Positions 16,577 to 25,215 of a stretch of DNA of 64,000 nt are shown here, piece by piece. A program made the position numbers and the translations under genes. How positions within the stretch are numbered: the stretch's first letter is position 1; the number at the start of each line of letters is the position of its first letter. This stretch comes from Pontiellaceae bacterium B12227 (lineage in GTDB: Bacteria; Verrucomicrobiota; Kiritimatiellia; Kiritimatiellales; Pontiellaceae), in assembly GCA_029432775.1 (NCBI GenBank), contig JAROAZ010000023.1, positions 45,860 through 109,859 of the forward strand. The letters are read 5' to 3'. The notes beneath the pieces were generated by a model that saw only the letters and a program-made list of their open reading frames with translations, was not told where the DNA came from and ran no database searches.

Positions 16577-18592
16577 CTAGGCGTCCGGCTGCAGGGCATG
16601 GTGGATGACCCGGCTCAATTCGCTCTTGCGGTACGGTTTTCTGATGAACCCGCATAGGCCGCTCTGCAACATCTCGTCAAAATCACCTTCCTGCGTGAAG
16701 CCGGAGGATAAAACTGCACAGACCTTCGGATCGACCTTTTTCATTTCAAGGAAACACTCTTTGCCGGACATCACCGGCATGATCATATCGAGCAGAACCA
16801 AATCAAATGATTCAGGAGCTTCTTTGAAGCGCGTGAGAGCGGATAACCCGTTTTCAGCGGTTTCCACTGTGTAGCCTAGGTCTTCTAAAATGGACTTCGT
16901 TGTTTTCAGCAGCACGGGCTCATCGTCAACTAACAAGATGCGGCCGCAACCACGAAGTGGTGTTTCTTCGGGCTCTTGCGGCTCAACCGACCGTTCCGTG
17001 AGCGGGAGAAAGATACGGAAACAGCTGCCCTGTCCGACTTCACTGCTGGCCATAATGGCCCCACTGTGCTGCTGAACCGTTCCATATACCGTTGAAAGTC
17101 CAAGGCCCGTCCCCTTTCCCGGAGCCTTGGTGGTAAAGAACGGCTCAAAAACACGAGGCAGATCTTCGGGGGCGATACCAATTCCGCTATCCCGTACCGT
17201 AAGTTCAATGAACGGTCCCGGTTCCAGGTCGAAAAGGGAGCTGGAACAATACGCTTCATCCAAATCAATGATCCGGGATGAAAACATAATCGTTCCTCCG
17301 GCGGGCATCGCATGTGTTGCATTGATGGCCAGATTCATGATGGCATTCTGAATATGCGAGGGATCACCGAGTACCCGGCTTTGCTCTGCATTCAGTTCTG
17401 ATTCAAACCGGATCTTCCGGTCAACAGACTTCTGCAGCAGCAAAAGAGCATCTTTGACGACATGGTGCAGATCAACAACGACTACTGCCTGCGGCTGTCT
17501 CCTGGCAAAGGCCAGCAACTTGGCCGTCAGCCCGGCGGCCTTTGAAATTGAATTGTGTATCATTCCGCAAAGTTCTTTTGCATCCTTGTCATCAGGCAAC
17601 ATGCTTTGGAGTAATTCGGAGGCTCCGCTGATACCGGCCAGTGTATTGTTGAAATCGTGCGCAACACCGCCCGCAAGCTGACCGATGGCTTCCATTTTCC
17701 GGGACTGATGAAGCTGTTCCCGCATTTGGTATTCCTCTGAGATATCCCTGAATACCAGCACGACTCCGATAATGCAGTTCTCGCGGTCGCGGATTGGAGC
17801 GCCGGAGTCGGCAATCTGATACCGTTTCCCGTTTTTTGAAATCAAAACCGTATGAGAGGAGAGACCCTCGATCTGCCCATTTTCCAGCACCTTGGCAACC
17901 GGACTGTCAACAGGCTCAGCGGTATGCGCATTGACGATTTCGAACACTTCGGCCAGCGGCAACCCCGCCGCTGCATCCTGCGTCCATCCCGTGAGCACCT
18001 CGGCAACCGAGTTCATCATCATCACCTGCCCCGAAGTATCGGTGGTGATCACACCATCGCCAATACTCTTCAATGTGACAGCAAGCCGCTCTTTTTCTTC
18101 GGCCAGTTGCTGCTCTGCTCTCTTTCGTTCGGTTGTTTCGACAGACACAACAATCAGGTATTCCACATCCCCCTGTTCATCGCAAATCGGCATAATGCTG
18201 GCCTGAAACCAAAGCTCGTTCCGGTGAATGTCATATACCGGCCCCTCCTTAGATATGATCTGCTTGGTATCGCGGGCCTTCTTCAGGTTCGCAAGCATTT
18301 TGGCTTTGGCTTCTTCGGGAAAAAAAGAGAAGGGATAGGGCTTCCCGTAAAAGTCAGTTACATCATCAATGCCAAGTCCCGCAATGCCGGCATGACTCAT
18401 ATACTGCAGGTTGAAGTCCAGATCGAGTATCTTGGTGCATGCCGGTGAGTTCTCCAACCAGAGCCGGGTGCGTTCCTCCGCTTCTTTCAGTTTCTTTTCC
18501 GTATATTCCCGTTCTGCCAAGGCATCGCGGATTTCCTGCGCATCTTCTACGGAAAGCTTATCAAGAATCTCGTCGATCCGTTCCTGTTTCAT
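16577..18592 (-). CDS. Hybrid sensor histidine kinase (PAS-PAS-HisKA-HATPase-REC)
   Basis: 671 residues. Two PAS domains (about 40-160 and 180-300) are followed by a HisKA dimerisation helix with the phosphorylated His in AGGVAHDFNNTL, a HATPase with the N and G boxes (NLAINATHAM, VRDSGIGI, GKGTGLGLSTVYG), and a C-terminal receiver with the acceptor Asp in DLVLLDMIMPVMSG. No membrane helix is visible, so it senses a cytosolic cue. An upstream in-frame ATG at 18625 lacks a ribosome site; GAGGGG precedes the one chosen. No cognate output regulator lies beside it. Confidence 0.9.
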   Translation of the reverse strand: MKQERIDEILDKLSVEDAQEIRDALAEREYTEKKLKEAEERTRLWLENSPACTKILDLDFNLQYMSHAGIAGLGIDDVTDFYGKPYPFSFFPEEAKAKMLANLKKARDTKQIISKEGPVYDIHRNELWFQASIMPICDEQGDVEYLIVVSVETTERKRAEQQLAEEKERLAVTLKSIGDGVITTDTSGQVMMMNSVAEVLTGWTQDAAAGLPLAEVFEIVNAHTAEPVDSPVAKVLENGQIEGLSSHTVLISKNGKRYQIADSGAPIRDRENCIIGVVLVFRDISEEYQMREQLHQSRKMEAIGQLAGGVAHDFNNTLAGISGASELLQSMLPDDKDAKELCGMIHNSISKAAGLTAKLLAFARRQPQAVVVVDLHHVVKDALLLLQKSVDRKIRFESELNAEQSRVLGDPSHIQNAIMNLAINATHAMPAGGTIMFSSRIIDLDEAYCSSSLFDLEPGPFIELTVRDSGIGIAPEDLPRVFEPFFTTKAPGKGTGLGLSTVYGTVQQHSGAIMASSEVGQGSCFRIFLPLTERSVEPQEPEETPLRGCGRILLVDDEPVLLKTTKSILEDLGYTVETAENGLSALTRFKEAPESFDLVLLDMIMPVMSGKECFLEMKKVDPKVCAVLSSGFTQEGDFDEMLQSGLCGFIRKPYRKSELSRVIHHALQPDA

Positions 18593-18789
18593 AGTAACCC
18601 CTCTTCTCTTTTTCCTGAATAACATGGAAATTACCGGAAAACCCGAATTATTTATAAAAAATAAGCCTTCGCATAAACACGCCGTACTTCTTTAACAGCA
18701 AAATGAGTTATAAATAAAAAAGGCGGTTATCTGGATGAAGCTCAGAGCTGATCACCCTGGGATAAAAGAATCTGCAAGCGACACCATAC

Positions 18790-18893
18790 GGCATCCGACG
18801 GCCTCAATAGCGAAATCGAATACTACCAGGTTACCCGCGCCTTCCTTGCCAATCCCCTGCGCCTACTCGATCAGCTGTTCGGACCGGGACGTT
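18790..18893 (+). pseudogene. Fragment of an AAA ATPase C-terminus
   Basis: One frame reads SDGLNSEIEYYQVTRAFLAN and, right after, the end LDQLFGPG; this aligns with the last ~35 residues of the ATPase at 14842-15594 (which ends DQLFGPG). Nothing upstream restores the rest of the gene. The 425-bp gap between the kinase start and the PAS gene therefore holds a decayed copy; the remainder (18593-18789 and 18894-19018) shows nothing else I can name. Confidence 0.6.
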
Positions 18894-19018
18894 TCGCCGT
18901 GCGCGCAAAGCCTACCAGCGTGCAGCGGTTTCATCGAAACCAGCCTACCCTATTGCACTGAAGCTCCTATCACTATAAAGTCCCAATATTCAGAACCACT
19001 TGTGTATAAGAGAGGGCG

Positions 19019-19450
19019 ATGCGGAAAGATACTATGGAGAAAGAAAACCAGCACCTGGTCGAACTTACCGATTTTTATAATGAGCTGAAGAAGTCCGATC
19101 TAATCGACAACACCAGCCCTGCAGTCCAGTTTATACTCGCTATCCGCGATAACTTTTCTACGGAATATGTATCCGAGAGCATATCCGTGGCAGGATATTC
19201 AGCAGAAGACATCATGTCCGGGAAAATCGAATTTAAAAGCCTGATTCCCGAAATGTCGCTCATGAGGCTCCGGCAGCGCTTCGCCGAAGCGATGATCGCC
19301 CGTGAAGATACCTACTCCCTTGAGACACAAATTCGCTTTGCATCGGGCGCAATCCACCCCTACCAGAATCGCTACCGCATCATTAAGGATGAATACGGAT
19401 CACCGCTTTTCCTGCTAGGTATCTCGGTCAGGAATGCGGAGCCTCTTTAA
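19019..19450 (+). CDS. Stand-alone PAS-domain protein
   Basis: 143 residues comprising a short helix and one PAS fold (TEYVSESISVAGYSAEDIMS, then a PAC-like end RYRIIKDEYGSPLFLLGISV). It has no output domain, so it may be a signal adaptor or a relic of a kinase. A purine-rich AGAGGG precedes the ATG. It lies opposite the hybrid kinase and just before the attachment site of the integrated element. Confidence 0.7.
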   Translation: MRKDTMEKENQHLVELTDFYNELKKSDLIDNTSPAVQFILAIRDNFSTEYVSESISVAGYSAEDIMSGKIEFKSLIPEMSLMRLRQRFAEAMIAREDTYSLETQIRFASGAIHPYQNRYRIIKDEYGSPLFLLGISVRNAEPL

Positions 19451-19471
19451 AACGAATCGGCATCAATGGAA

Positions 19472-19498
19472 AAAGGCGGCCCGAACGGGACCGCCTTT
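19472..19498. terminator. Bidirectional hairpin; original acnB terminator
   Basis: AAAGGCGG...CCGCCTTT with an inner CCC/GGG and one bulged A. It ends the PAS gene on the plus strand. On the minus strand it lies directly behind the displaced last codons of acnB (19541-19575), so it was probably the acnB terminator before the element inserted. Confidence 0.7.
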
Positions 19499-19540
19499 CA
19501 TCATGCAGGCCGCCTGAAGGCGGGACTACAAAACTTAATC

Positions 19541-19575
19541 TACACCGAAAATTCGGTCATCTGATGGAAGTTCAG
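19541..19575. other. Left attachment site (attL) with displaced acnB 3' end
   Basis: 35 bp match the site at 28700-28734 with three differences, all in the outer 15 bp; the inner 20 bp (19556-19575) are identical. Read on the minus strand it encodes LNFHQMTEFSV and TAG, exactly the last residues of the present acnB, whose stop is TAA; all differences are synonymous. This is the original host end of acnB cut off by integration. Confidence 0.85.
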
Positions 19576-19658
19576 GCATCCAACATAACCTTATCCCTTT
19601 ATCTCCAACATGTTATGATATTTATAAATTCTTTTATGCAAGGCATATGCAATATGTA

Positions 19659-19688
19659 TTGACTTCCTATGCGGAACTTTTTCATAAT
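19659..19688 (+). promoter_or_regulatory. Candidate promoter of the integrase
   Basis: TTGACT (-35 like) and CATAAT (-10 like) are 18 bp apart, with the -10 element ending 7 nt before the integrase ATG, which would give a nearly leaderless mRNA. Two ATGCAA repeats (19636, 19647) sit just upstream, where integrase or excisionase binding could shut this promoter off. Confidence 0.4.
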
Positions 19689-19695
19689 GTAGAAC

Positions 19696-20928
19696 ATGAA
19701 AAAAGCATCTAAAAAAAAGGCAAAAAAACCTGAGTATTGCACTGGGTTTCTGATTCGCACTATCATCACAAAAGCAGGAAAACGCTATCAAGTTGATCTT
19801 GGGACAAAATCAGGAAAACACGTTCGAAAAAGCTTCAAGGTTCGTGAAGATGCACGAGAGTTTGCTCGGGAAAAACGTAAAGAGGTTGAACGAAAAGGCA
19901 TAGCATCTTTAAAATTCTCTGATCATCAAAAAACGGATGCAGTTGAAGCTCTTGAACTATTAAAAGAGTATGGAGTCAATTTGCGGAATGCGGCGAACTA
20001 CTACATCAAGCATAACAAGAAGGTTGATAAGACTAACGACACAGCATCATTAATCTCACAATATCTAGCACTTCAGAAAACTCGACTTGAAAGGGGGGAA
20101 ATACGTCAGAGGTCATATAAAGAAGATCTCTGGCATCTAAAAAAGTTTCAGAGTGATCATTCAGGGCGTGCTATCGACACAATAGAATCAGTGGACATTG
20201 ATGAATGGCTGGACAAGAAACAGTTCAAGGCTACGAGTAGAAAGAATCATCGTCTATATATAAGCATCTTTTTCAATTGGGCGGTTGAAAATGAAAAAGT
20301 GCTGATTAACCCCGTCAAGAAAACGAGAAAAGTTAAGAACGCAATCCACACTCCTAAAATCTACAAATCCAGTGAAGTTGCAGAGATCATGAAACAAGCA
20401 GAAACTCATCACAAAGGTCTTGTTGCATATCTTTCCATAGCTTTTTTTGCAGGAATTCGTCCAACTGAGATTCTTCGACTTGACTGGACTGATATAGATT
20501 TCGAATTCAAAGTAATTCATGTGCAAGCTGATCACTCGAAGACAAGCACCGCTCGTTATGTACACATATCTGACAATCTCGCTACTTGGCTTCAGAAGTA
20601 TAAACAAGAGAGTGGATCAATCTTTTCATTCTCCCTCTCTACCCTAAACAAGTGGCGACAGGATGTTTATAAAAAATCAAAGGTCAAATCTATTCAAGAT
20701 GGCGCTCGTCATACTTTCGCAACGTACTTTTTAGCTTTGCATGGTATTGATGCAACAATACAAGAGCTAGGACATACTAATTCAAAAATGCTGTTCAAAC
20801 ACTATAGAGGTCTTGCCAAAAATCGTGAAAAAGAAGCAAAGAAATGCTTCGATATTAAACCGCAAAGAGAAAAGAATCAGAGCAAAGGAAAAAGTTTTGC
20901 TGAAGCTCTTGATGCTCTCATATTTTAA
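19696..20928 (+). CDS. int: Tyrosine recombinase / phage-type integrase
   Basis: 410 residues: a basic N-terminal arm-binding region, a SAM-like core-binding domain (about 110-205) and the catalytic domain. Predicted active-site residues are R255 (FAGIRPTEIL), K282 (HSKTS), R338 (DGARHTFATY), H360 (ELGHTN) and the nucleophile Y370 (LFKHYRG). The first histidine of the usual HxxR box is Asp335 here. It would integrate and excise the element at the acnB site next to it. The next gene starts 2 nt after the stop. Codon use is AT-rich, unlike the flanking chromosome. Confidence 0.9.
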   Translation: MKKASKKKAKKPEYCTGFLIRTIITKAGKRYQVDLGTKSGKHVRKSFKVREDAREFAREKRKEVERKGIASLKFSDHQKTDAVEALELLKEYGVNLRNAANYYIKHNKKVDKTNDTASLISQYLALQKTRLERGEIRQRSYKEDLWHLKKFQSDHSGRAIDTIESVDIDEWLDKKQFKATSRKNHRLYISIFFNWAVENEKVLINPVKKTRKVKNAIHTPKIYKSSEVAEIMKQAETHHKGLVAYLSIAFFAGIRPTEILRLDWTDIDFEFKVIHVQADHSKTSTARYVHISDNLATWLQKYKQESGSIFSFSLSTLNKWRQDVYKKSKVKSIQDGARHTFATYFLALHGIDATIQELGHTNSKMLFKHYRGLAKNREKEAKKCFDIKPQREKNQSKGKSFAEALDALIF

Positions 20929-20930
20929 CT

Positions 20931-21257
20931 ATGAAATTTGAATCCATACCAACCGATACAAACACTCACATCATTTTATCGTTAGAATGTGAGTTAGATA
21001 GCTTTGACGTTCTGTACCAGCGGTGGAGCTACGAAGGGATACTTGCTGAGAGCTTCATTTTTCTGGAAGCTGATCTGAGTAGCATGAATGATGAAATGCT
21101 TGAAACCCTCGCTCGTAAGTCTCCCATGATTGAAGCTAATTCAAAGATTACAATTCGACGTTCTGTTGACGGTTTTGCCTTCGTGAATTTTAACTTCAAA
21201 ATATTTGATGAAGAAGTTGATTTTGACGGTGAGAATTCAGCTATCAGCTTGGTCTAG
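20931..21257 (+). CDS. Hypothetical protein, coupled to the integrase
   Basis: 108 residues, acidic, no signal peptide, no membrane helix and no motif I recognise. The ATG lies 2 nt after the integrase stop, so translation is probably coupled; an excisionase or directionality factor would fit the position, but there is no helix-turn-helix to support that. Confidence 0.55.
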   Translation: MKFESIPTDTNTHIILSLECELDSFDVLYQRWSYEGILAESFIFLEADLSSMNDEMLETLARKSPMIEANSKITIRRSVDGFAFVNFNFKIFDEEVDFDGENSAISLV

Positions 21258-21273
21258 ATGGCATGCAAAATTA

Positions 21274-21501
21274 TTAATTGATCAGCGGATTTCTTCGACA
21301 CTCGCTTTCCCATTCTTTTTCAAGCTCAATACCTTGCTCATAACTGTATGTTGAATATCTCGGAACATGCCCTTTAAGGTCAAAATAGGATTCAACTAAG
21401 CTATCTAACGCAGTTTCAATCGACTTTGACAGAGCTTCATCCGAAGCACTTTTCTCGAAAGAGTAAGTACTTACATTAATAACAGATCCGTTAATTGTAT
21501 G
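21274..21501 (-). pseudogene. Out-of-frame 3' part of the lipoprotein gene
   Basis: An open stretch of 75 codons without a start codon continues from the end of the lipoprotein gene in a neighbouring frame (HTINGSVINVSTYSFEK ... ECRRNPLIN). Removing one T from the T5 run in the minus strand joins it to ...HYQGDF of the lipoprotein, giving one protein of about 218 residues. So the gene carries a one-base insertion in a homopolymer, or uses slippage. This fills the 233-bp gap beside the 108-residue gene. Confidence 0.55.
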
Positions 21502-21931
21502 AAAAATCCCCCTGATAATGCTTACTAGCCAATGAAATAATTAATGCAGAGCGTTCCGTTCCTGAGCGATTATCGATAATCGTTAAAAAATGATGCCCTT
21601 TCAAGAACACGGCATCACTCCTACAATGAGAAACTTCATGATCAGGGTGAGTTATAAAGAATTTTATCGCCTCAACATCCTCTTTTGAATGCGCTTTGTA
21701 CACGAATGTGAACCTATCTTGATTCAGATTTAATATGCTAACAACGTCTTTTAGATAAGTTGCGCAACGAGACCTAACTCCCGGAAGATCAGCCTCATAA
21801 ATGCCGACCTGCTCCTCAATTGAGAGATCAGAGAAAAGCTTCTTTTCCGCTCCAGTGCTCTTTCTAGTGTTCGTCGTTTCACAACCGACGACAAGCATGC
21901 CTACAATAAAAAGCATAATCCAATTTTTCAT
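21491..21931 (-). CDS. Hypothetical lipoprotein (probably frameshift-truncated)
   Basis: 146 residues with a lipoprotein signal: MKNWIMLFIVGMLVVGCETT, where VVGC is a lipobox and C17 the lipidated residue. The mature part matches no family I know; it contains two or three further cysteines. The natural C-terminus appears to lie in another frame (see 21274-21501), so this product is likely shorter than the ancestral one. It stands alone on the minus strand within the element. Confidence 0.6.
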   Translation of the reverse strand: MKNWIMLFIVGMLVVGCETTNTRKSTGAEKKLFSDLSIEEQVGIYEADLPGVRSRCATYLKDVVSILNLNQDRFTFVYKAHSKEDVEAIKFFITHPDHEVSHCRSDAVFLKGHHFLTIIDNRSGTERSALIISLASKHYQGDFSYN

Positions 21932-22111
21932 ATATAGCCCATTTCAAAGTGATGTCCAATTATCAACGAAACCCCTGTATCTAGAAAAATATAACTAGAT
22001 CCATGATTTGAAACGATAGCTTCATAACATCTACCGAATGAGTTGTAACGATCTCATTTCCAACACGGTGAATATTGCTCTCGGCTTGTAAATACAAGAG
22101 GAGACAATTTT

Positions 22112-22405
22112 ATGGCTATTTTTAATTACAGTATCGAATGCGCATCGGCGGTGAGGGCAAAACAAGTTAAGGACATGATCAGGGCGACTGACATTTATCA
22201 GGACGGTTTAGACGTACAGGATGAAGTGGTTTCAGTTCTTTCTAAACAAGGACTTATTGATGAGTTACGGGTGTTTTCATTCTGCAATTTTATCGATCTA
22301 TCTATCGTAGTTTGGAATGAAGATTTGGAATTTGAAGAGGCTGAAAAATTAGACAGACTAGAACTGTTTGAATATGACTGGTCTGACTATAGAAAGCGCA
22401 AATAA
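22112..22405 (+). CDS. Hypothetical small acidic protein
   Basis: 97 residues, acidic, no signal or membrane segment, no recognised domain. A strong GAGGAGA ribosome site precedes the ATG, which supports a real gene. It is followed 28 nt later by a clear hairpin-T6 terminator (22434-22470). Confidence 0.55.
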   Translation: MAIFNYSIECASAVRAKQVKDMIRATDIYQDGLDVQDEVVSVLSKQGLIDELRVFSFCNFIDLSIVVWNEDLEFEEAEKLDRLELFEYDWSDYRKRK

Positions 22406-22433
22406 CACCCTGATAAGTCACCGCATACCATAC

Positions 22434-22470
22434 GCCGTACAAGTTGAAATATGCTTGGTACGGCTTTTTT
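22434..22470 (+). terminator. Rho-independent terminator, copy 1 of a related pair
   Basis: Stem GCCGTAC/GTACGGC around a 17-nt loop, followed by six T. Sequence of both stem and loop resembles the hairpin at 22716-22756, so the pair arose by duplication or represents a repeated small-RNA end. Confidence 0.7.
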
Positions 22471-22646
22471 ATGTACCCAGAAGCTAGAAGCATATTTGAC
22501 CGGATTTCATTTAATACAACCTATCAAAACACGCTCCATTTCTAATCTACAACACACAATATCCTCAGTGGTTTACTCATCGGAAATCATATCAATTTAC
22601 ACCAATAAAAATAGCTCCATACCAGTACAACACAAATGAATATATA

Positions 22647-22674
22647 TCAGTCATATCTTGGGTGAAACATTAAG
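22647..22674. repeat. 28-bp direct repeat, copy 1
   Basis: Matches 23750-23777 at 27 of 28 positions (TCAGTCATATCT, one variable base, then GGGTGAAACATTAAG). A second pair, ATTTGACC-GATTTCAT, lies upstream of each copy (22494-22510 and 23712-23728). The 514-bp gap 22406-22919 holds these repeats and two hairpins but no gene I can support. Confidence 0.7.
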
Positions 22675-22715
22675 ACACATATTGTAAACGAACATTACAA
22701 TCAACAGATGCTATG

Positions 22716-22756
22716 CGTCGTACAGGCTGAGAATGCTTATGTACGGCGTTTTTTTT
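22716..22756 (+). terminator. Hairpin with T8 tail, copy 2 of a related pair
   Basis: CGTCGTACA pairs with TGTACGGCG (one G-U) followed by eight T. No gene ends just upstream, so this may terminate a short non-coding RNA starting in 22480-22700, or be a duplicate left by rearrangement. Confidence 0.6.
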
Positions 22757-22919
22757 GTCAAGATGCTGTGACACACATCACAATTCCCTCTCTAAGTCTT
22801 TTCCTTTCCAATTACGTTGTGATCCCGTGAAATACTTACTACCCTGTGCTTATTTAATACTCGTTCATATCTTTCTGTTAGACGTATTTCAAATACGAAA
22901 TTAAACACGAGGAAATACA

Positions 22920-23693
22920 ATGAAGCTGGGAAGCAAGCTGTTGGCACTAGGTATTTTATTCATCTGTTCTCAAGGTATAGCAGGAAGCAATACAGAAAAA
23001 ATAGCTGATCATCTTGATGAGGTCTTTCCTGACGCAGTAGCTGATGTGAAAATTAAGATGACTAGCAATAGGCATGATTCATCTGAAGCGGAAGCGTATT
23101 GGAAAAATTTCAGAGCTTCTATGGCGGAAGCAATCGAAAATGATTGGGACAAGAAATCAGTAAAAGAATTTCTCAAGACACCTTCGGCTCAATCTCTTCA
23201 ATTATTTGCAGAGCCACTTATTAGAGCATGGAACAAGACGGAAGAAAAATTTCCGATTGATAAGAAGCCGATTGAAGCAAAGCACATACGCCAAATACTA
23301 GATGCAAAATTGAAGCCTAGTTTCATCGCTTATGCTAAAAATGTTTTTCTTGATAAAGGGAAGAATGTGCCTAAAAATGTGATAGATCAGTTTACTGAAG
23401 AAGATTATGAAAAAGCTACGGGTCTTTGGTGGAATGAAGTCGCTACATATGCAACTCCAATTATTCTCAGCAAAACAACAGAAACTCAAATATTTGCGGG
23501 AATGACTGAATTAGTTCTGCCAGAAAGTCGTCTGGAGGAAATGCTTAAAGACTATTACACCACAGACAAATACAAAATTGAGTTCCAACCATTCTTCGAT
23601 GTGATGAATACCGCTCCTGCTGAATGCATGGAGCCTGCATTGAATTACTTACGTGAGCGTCGTGCCGAAATTGAGAAACAACTCGAACTCTGA
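22920..23693 (+). CDS. Secreted protein of unknown function
   Basis: 257 residues with a signal peptide (about residues 1-22, cleavage after GIAG). The mature protein is charged and predicted mostly helical; I recognise no domain, though the repeated low-complexity helical pattern resembles DUF2059-like periplasmic proteins (weak). GAGGAAA precedes the ATG. It is flanked by direct repeats (22494/22647 and 23712/23750), as if it were a module inserted or duplicated next to the polymerase gene. Confidence 0.6.
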   Translation: MKLGSKLLALGILFICSQGIAGSNTEKIADHLDEVFPDAVADVKIKMTSNRHDSSEAEAYWKNFRASMAEAIENDWDKKSVKEFLKTPSAQSLQLFAEPLIRAWNKTEEKFPIDKKPIEAKHIRQILDAKLKPSFIAYAKNVFLDKGKNVPKNVIDQFTEEDYEKATGLWWNEVATYATPIILSKTTETQIFAGMTELVLPESRLEEMLKDYYTTDKYKIEFQPFFDVMNTAPAECMEPALNYLRERRAEIEKQLEL

Positions 23694-23749
23694 CAATAAG
23701 CAGGGCAAGAGATTTGACCTGATTTCATGCATGAAGAAATGACAATATT

Positions 23750-23777
23750 TCAGTCATATCTCGGGTGAAACATTAAG
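23750..23777. repeat. 28-bp direct repeat, copy 2, overlapping the polymerase stop codon
   Basis: Same sequence as 22647-22674 with one difference. Its last bases include the stop codon of the minus-strand polymerase gene (23773-23775), so copy 1 looks like a duplicated 3' end of that gene. Confidence 0.7.
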
Positions 23778-25215
23778 CCGCTTCTTCTTGCAGTTGATTC
23801 ATTTCTTCAACGTCTATAGTCAGCCTATAACCAAAGAACTTCTCTGACTCATCCAGCATGTAGCTCATCACTTCGTGTTCATAGCTGGCAGATACAAGAA
23901 CGGCATCATGGATCGGAATGAATGCAATTTTGTTTTTAATCAAGTGACGCCAGATTTTTGTGAAGAACTGAACTTCATAATACGAGCCAAAGAACGGAGC
24001 TTGTTTGTAGCAGTTGTCATAGCAACTCTCTTTTCTAGCAGTCATCTTCTCTTTGAATAAAGGTCGAGGTTGAGACTTCATTTTGATCAGTGCATCGGCA
24101 AATTCTGGATATGTTTTAGCTAATTTTATCCACAGCGGATGGACTTCGTTAATTCGTGAAAACACCAGACGAAAGATTTCTTCCTTCATCCGATCTCTCT
24201 CCTGTTTGCTCACAACTTTGCCGTAATACATTTCAGCTATCACTTTATAAATATCTACACCCGATCTTAGATCCGACTCAAATTTACCGAGATGTTTGAT
24301 ATCGAATTCTTTCTTCATTGCATAGACCAGCGTGTGCATCTGAAACGTCTTGAAGTCTAGCTGGGTTACAGCGTCAAAAGGATTGCATCTCAACACGATG
24401 AACTTACGTAGCGGACTGCTCATTTGAGAAAAAATGCTATACGCTCTGCCAGACCAAGTTTCAATGTCAGTAGATACAGCATACTTATGATCGAAGTCTT
24501 CAGCTTGGTAAAAATATTGTACGGTGGATTGATACAGCGACTCAGCAATCTCATTGGCATATTCATCACTGACATTTTGATTGCGACTTTTTCTCCAAAA
24601 TCGTTTCCGTAATTCTGAACGCAGAACATCTTTGCTTGAATCAGGCACAACACAGCGGAACTGTTTTAAATTTCGTTCAATTTGTCGGTAGATAAGAGGA
24701 GGCTCACCGAAGCAACTGTTCAGGTATTCTTGATCGTGTTTTCGAAGCGTAGTCCAGGAACCGCAGAACAAACTCTTACCGAATTCAGTGAGCACATAAT
24801 AATGCTGTGCGTACTGACTGCATCTACCAGTATGATTAATCCATGCCTTGCTGAGTTTTCTTTGCTCAAGCACCCCGATCTCAATCAGAAAATCCAGACG
24901 CTTATCATTCAACAGCTTTCTAAGGTTTGCGGATCGAATAATGGGAAAATCACCGTTGTTAATATCGCTGATCATTTCGTCACTACACAACTCAACATCA
25001 TTCCAATATTGAAAGAACCCTGATTGCATAGACCGCAAATATCTCAGAGCCAAGATGCACTTCTTCTTGAATCCAACTTTCTGACCCAAATCAACGCCGT
25101 TTTTCTTGCACCGATAATTAAAATCTCTGTTATTCATTTTCATCAACTTACTTATCACATCTACCTTAAATTTATCTGTAGCTTCGCTACTCACTACGTG
25201 ATTATTAACTCTCAT
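23773..25215 (-). CDS. Diverged family-A-like polymerase of a mobile element (TV-Pol-like)
   Basis: 480 residues. The C-terminal half shows the polymerase-A palm signatures in order: G256-R257; motif A with Asp287 in TQLDFKTFQMHTL; motif B as R340-x3-K344-x3-F348-x3-F352, the O-helix pattern (Phe where Pol I has Tyr); motif C as His436-Asp437 in FIPIHDAVLV. The Pol I glutamate after motif A is Gln here. There is no 3'-5' exonuclease; the N-terminal ~230 residues are unrecognised. This layout fits the TV-Pol group, relatives of family A DNA polymerases and T7-like RNA polymerases found in transposons and viruses. Likely role: replication or priming of the element. DNA versus RNA synthesis cannot be told. 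AGAGGT precedes the start. Confidence 0.68.
   Translation of the reverse strand: MRVNNHVVSSEATDKFKVDVISKLMKMNNRDFNYRCKKNGVDLGQKVGFKKKCILALRYLRSMQSGFFQYWNDVELCSDEMISDINNGDFPIIRSANLRKLLNDKRLDFLIEIGVLEQRKLSKAWINHTGRCSQYAQHYYVLTEFGKSLFCGSWTTLRKHDQEYLNSCFGEPPLIYRQIERNLKQFRCVVPDSSKDVLRSELRKRFWRKSRNQNVSDEYANEIAESLYQSTVQYFYQAEDFDHKYAVSTDIETWSGRAYSIFSQMSSPLRKFIVLRCNPFDAVTQLDFKTFQMHTLVYAMKKEFDIKHLGKFESDLRSGVDIYKVIAEMYYGKVVSKQERDRMKEEIFRLVFSRINEVHPLWIKLAKTYPEFADALIKMKSQPRPLFKEKMTARKESCYDNCYKQAPFFGSYYEVQFFTKIWRHLIKNKIAFIPIHDAVLVSASYEHEVMSYMLDESEKFFGYRLTIDVEEMNQLQEEAA

Noticed and set aside
22494..22674. Integron-type attC site
   Set aside because: The repeats lack the GTTRRRY core and the long imperfect palindrome of attC, and the tyrosine recombinase is not of the IntI type.
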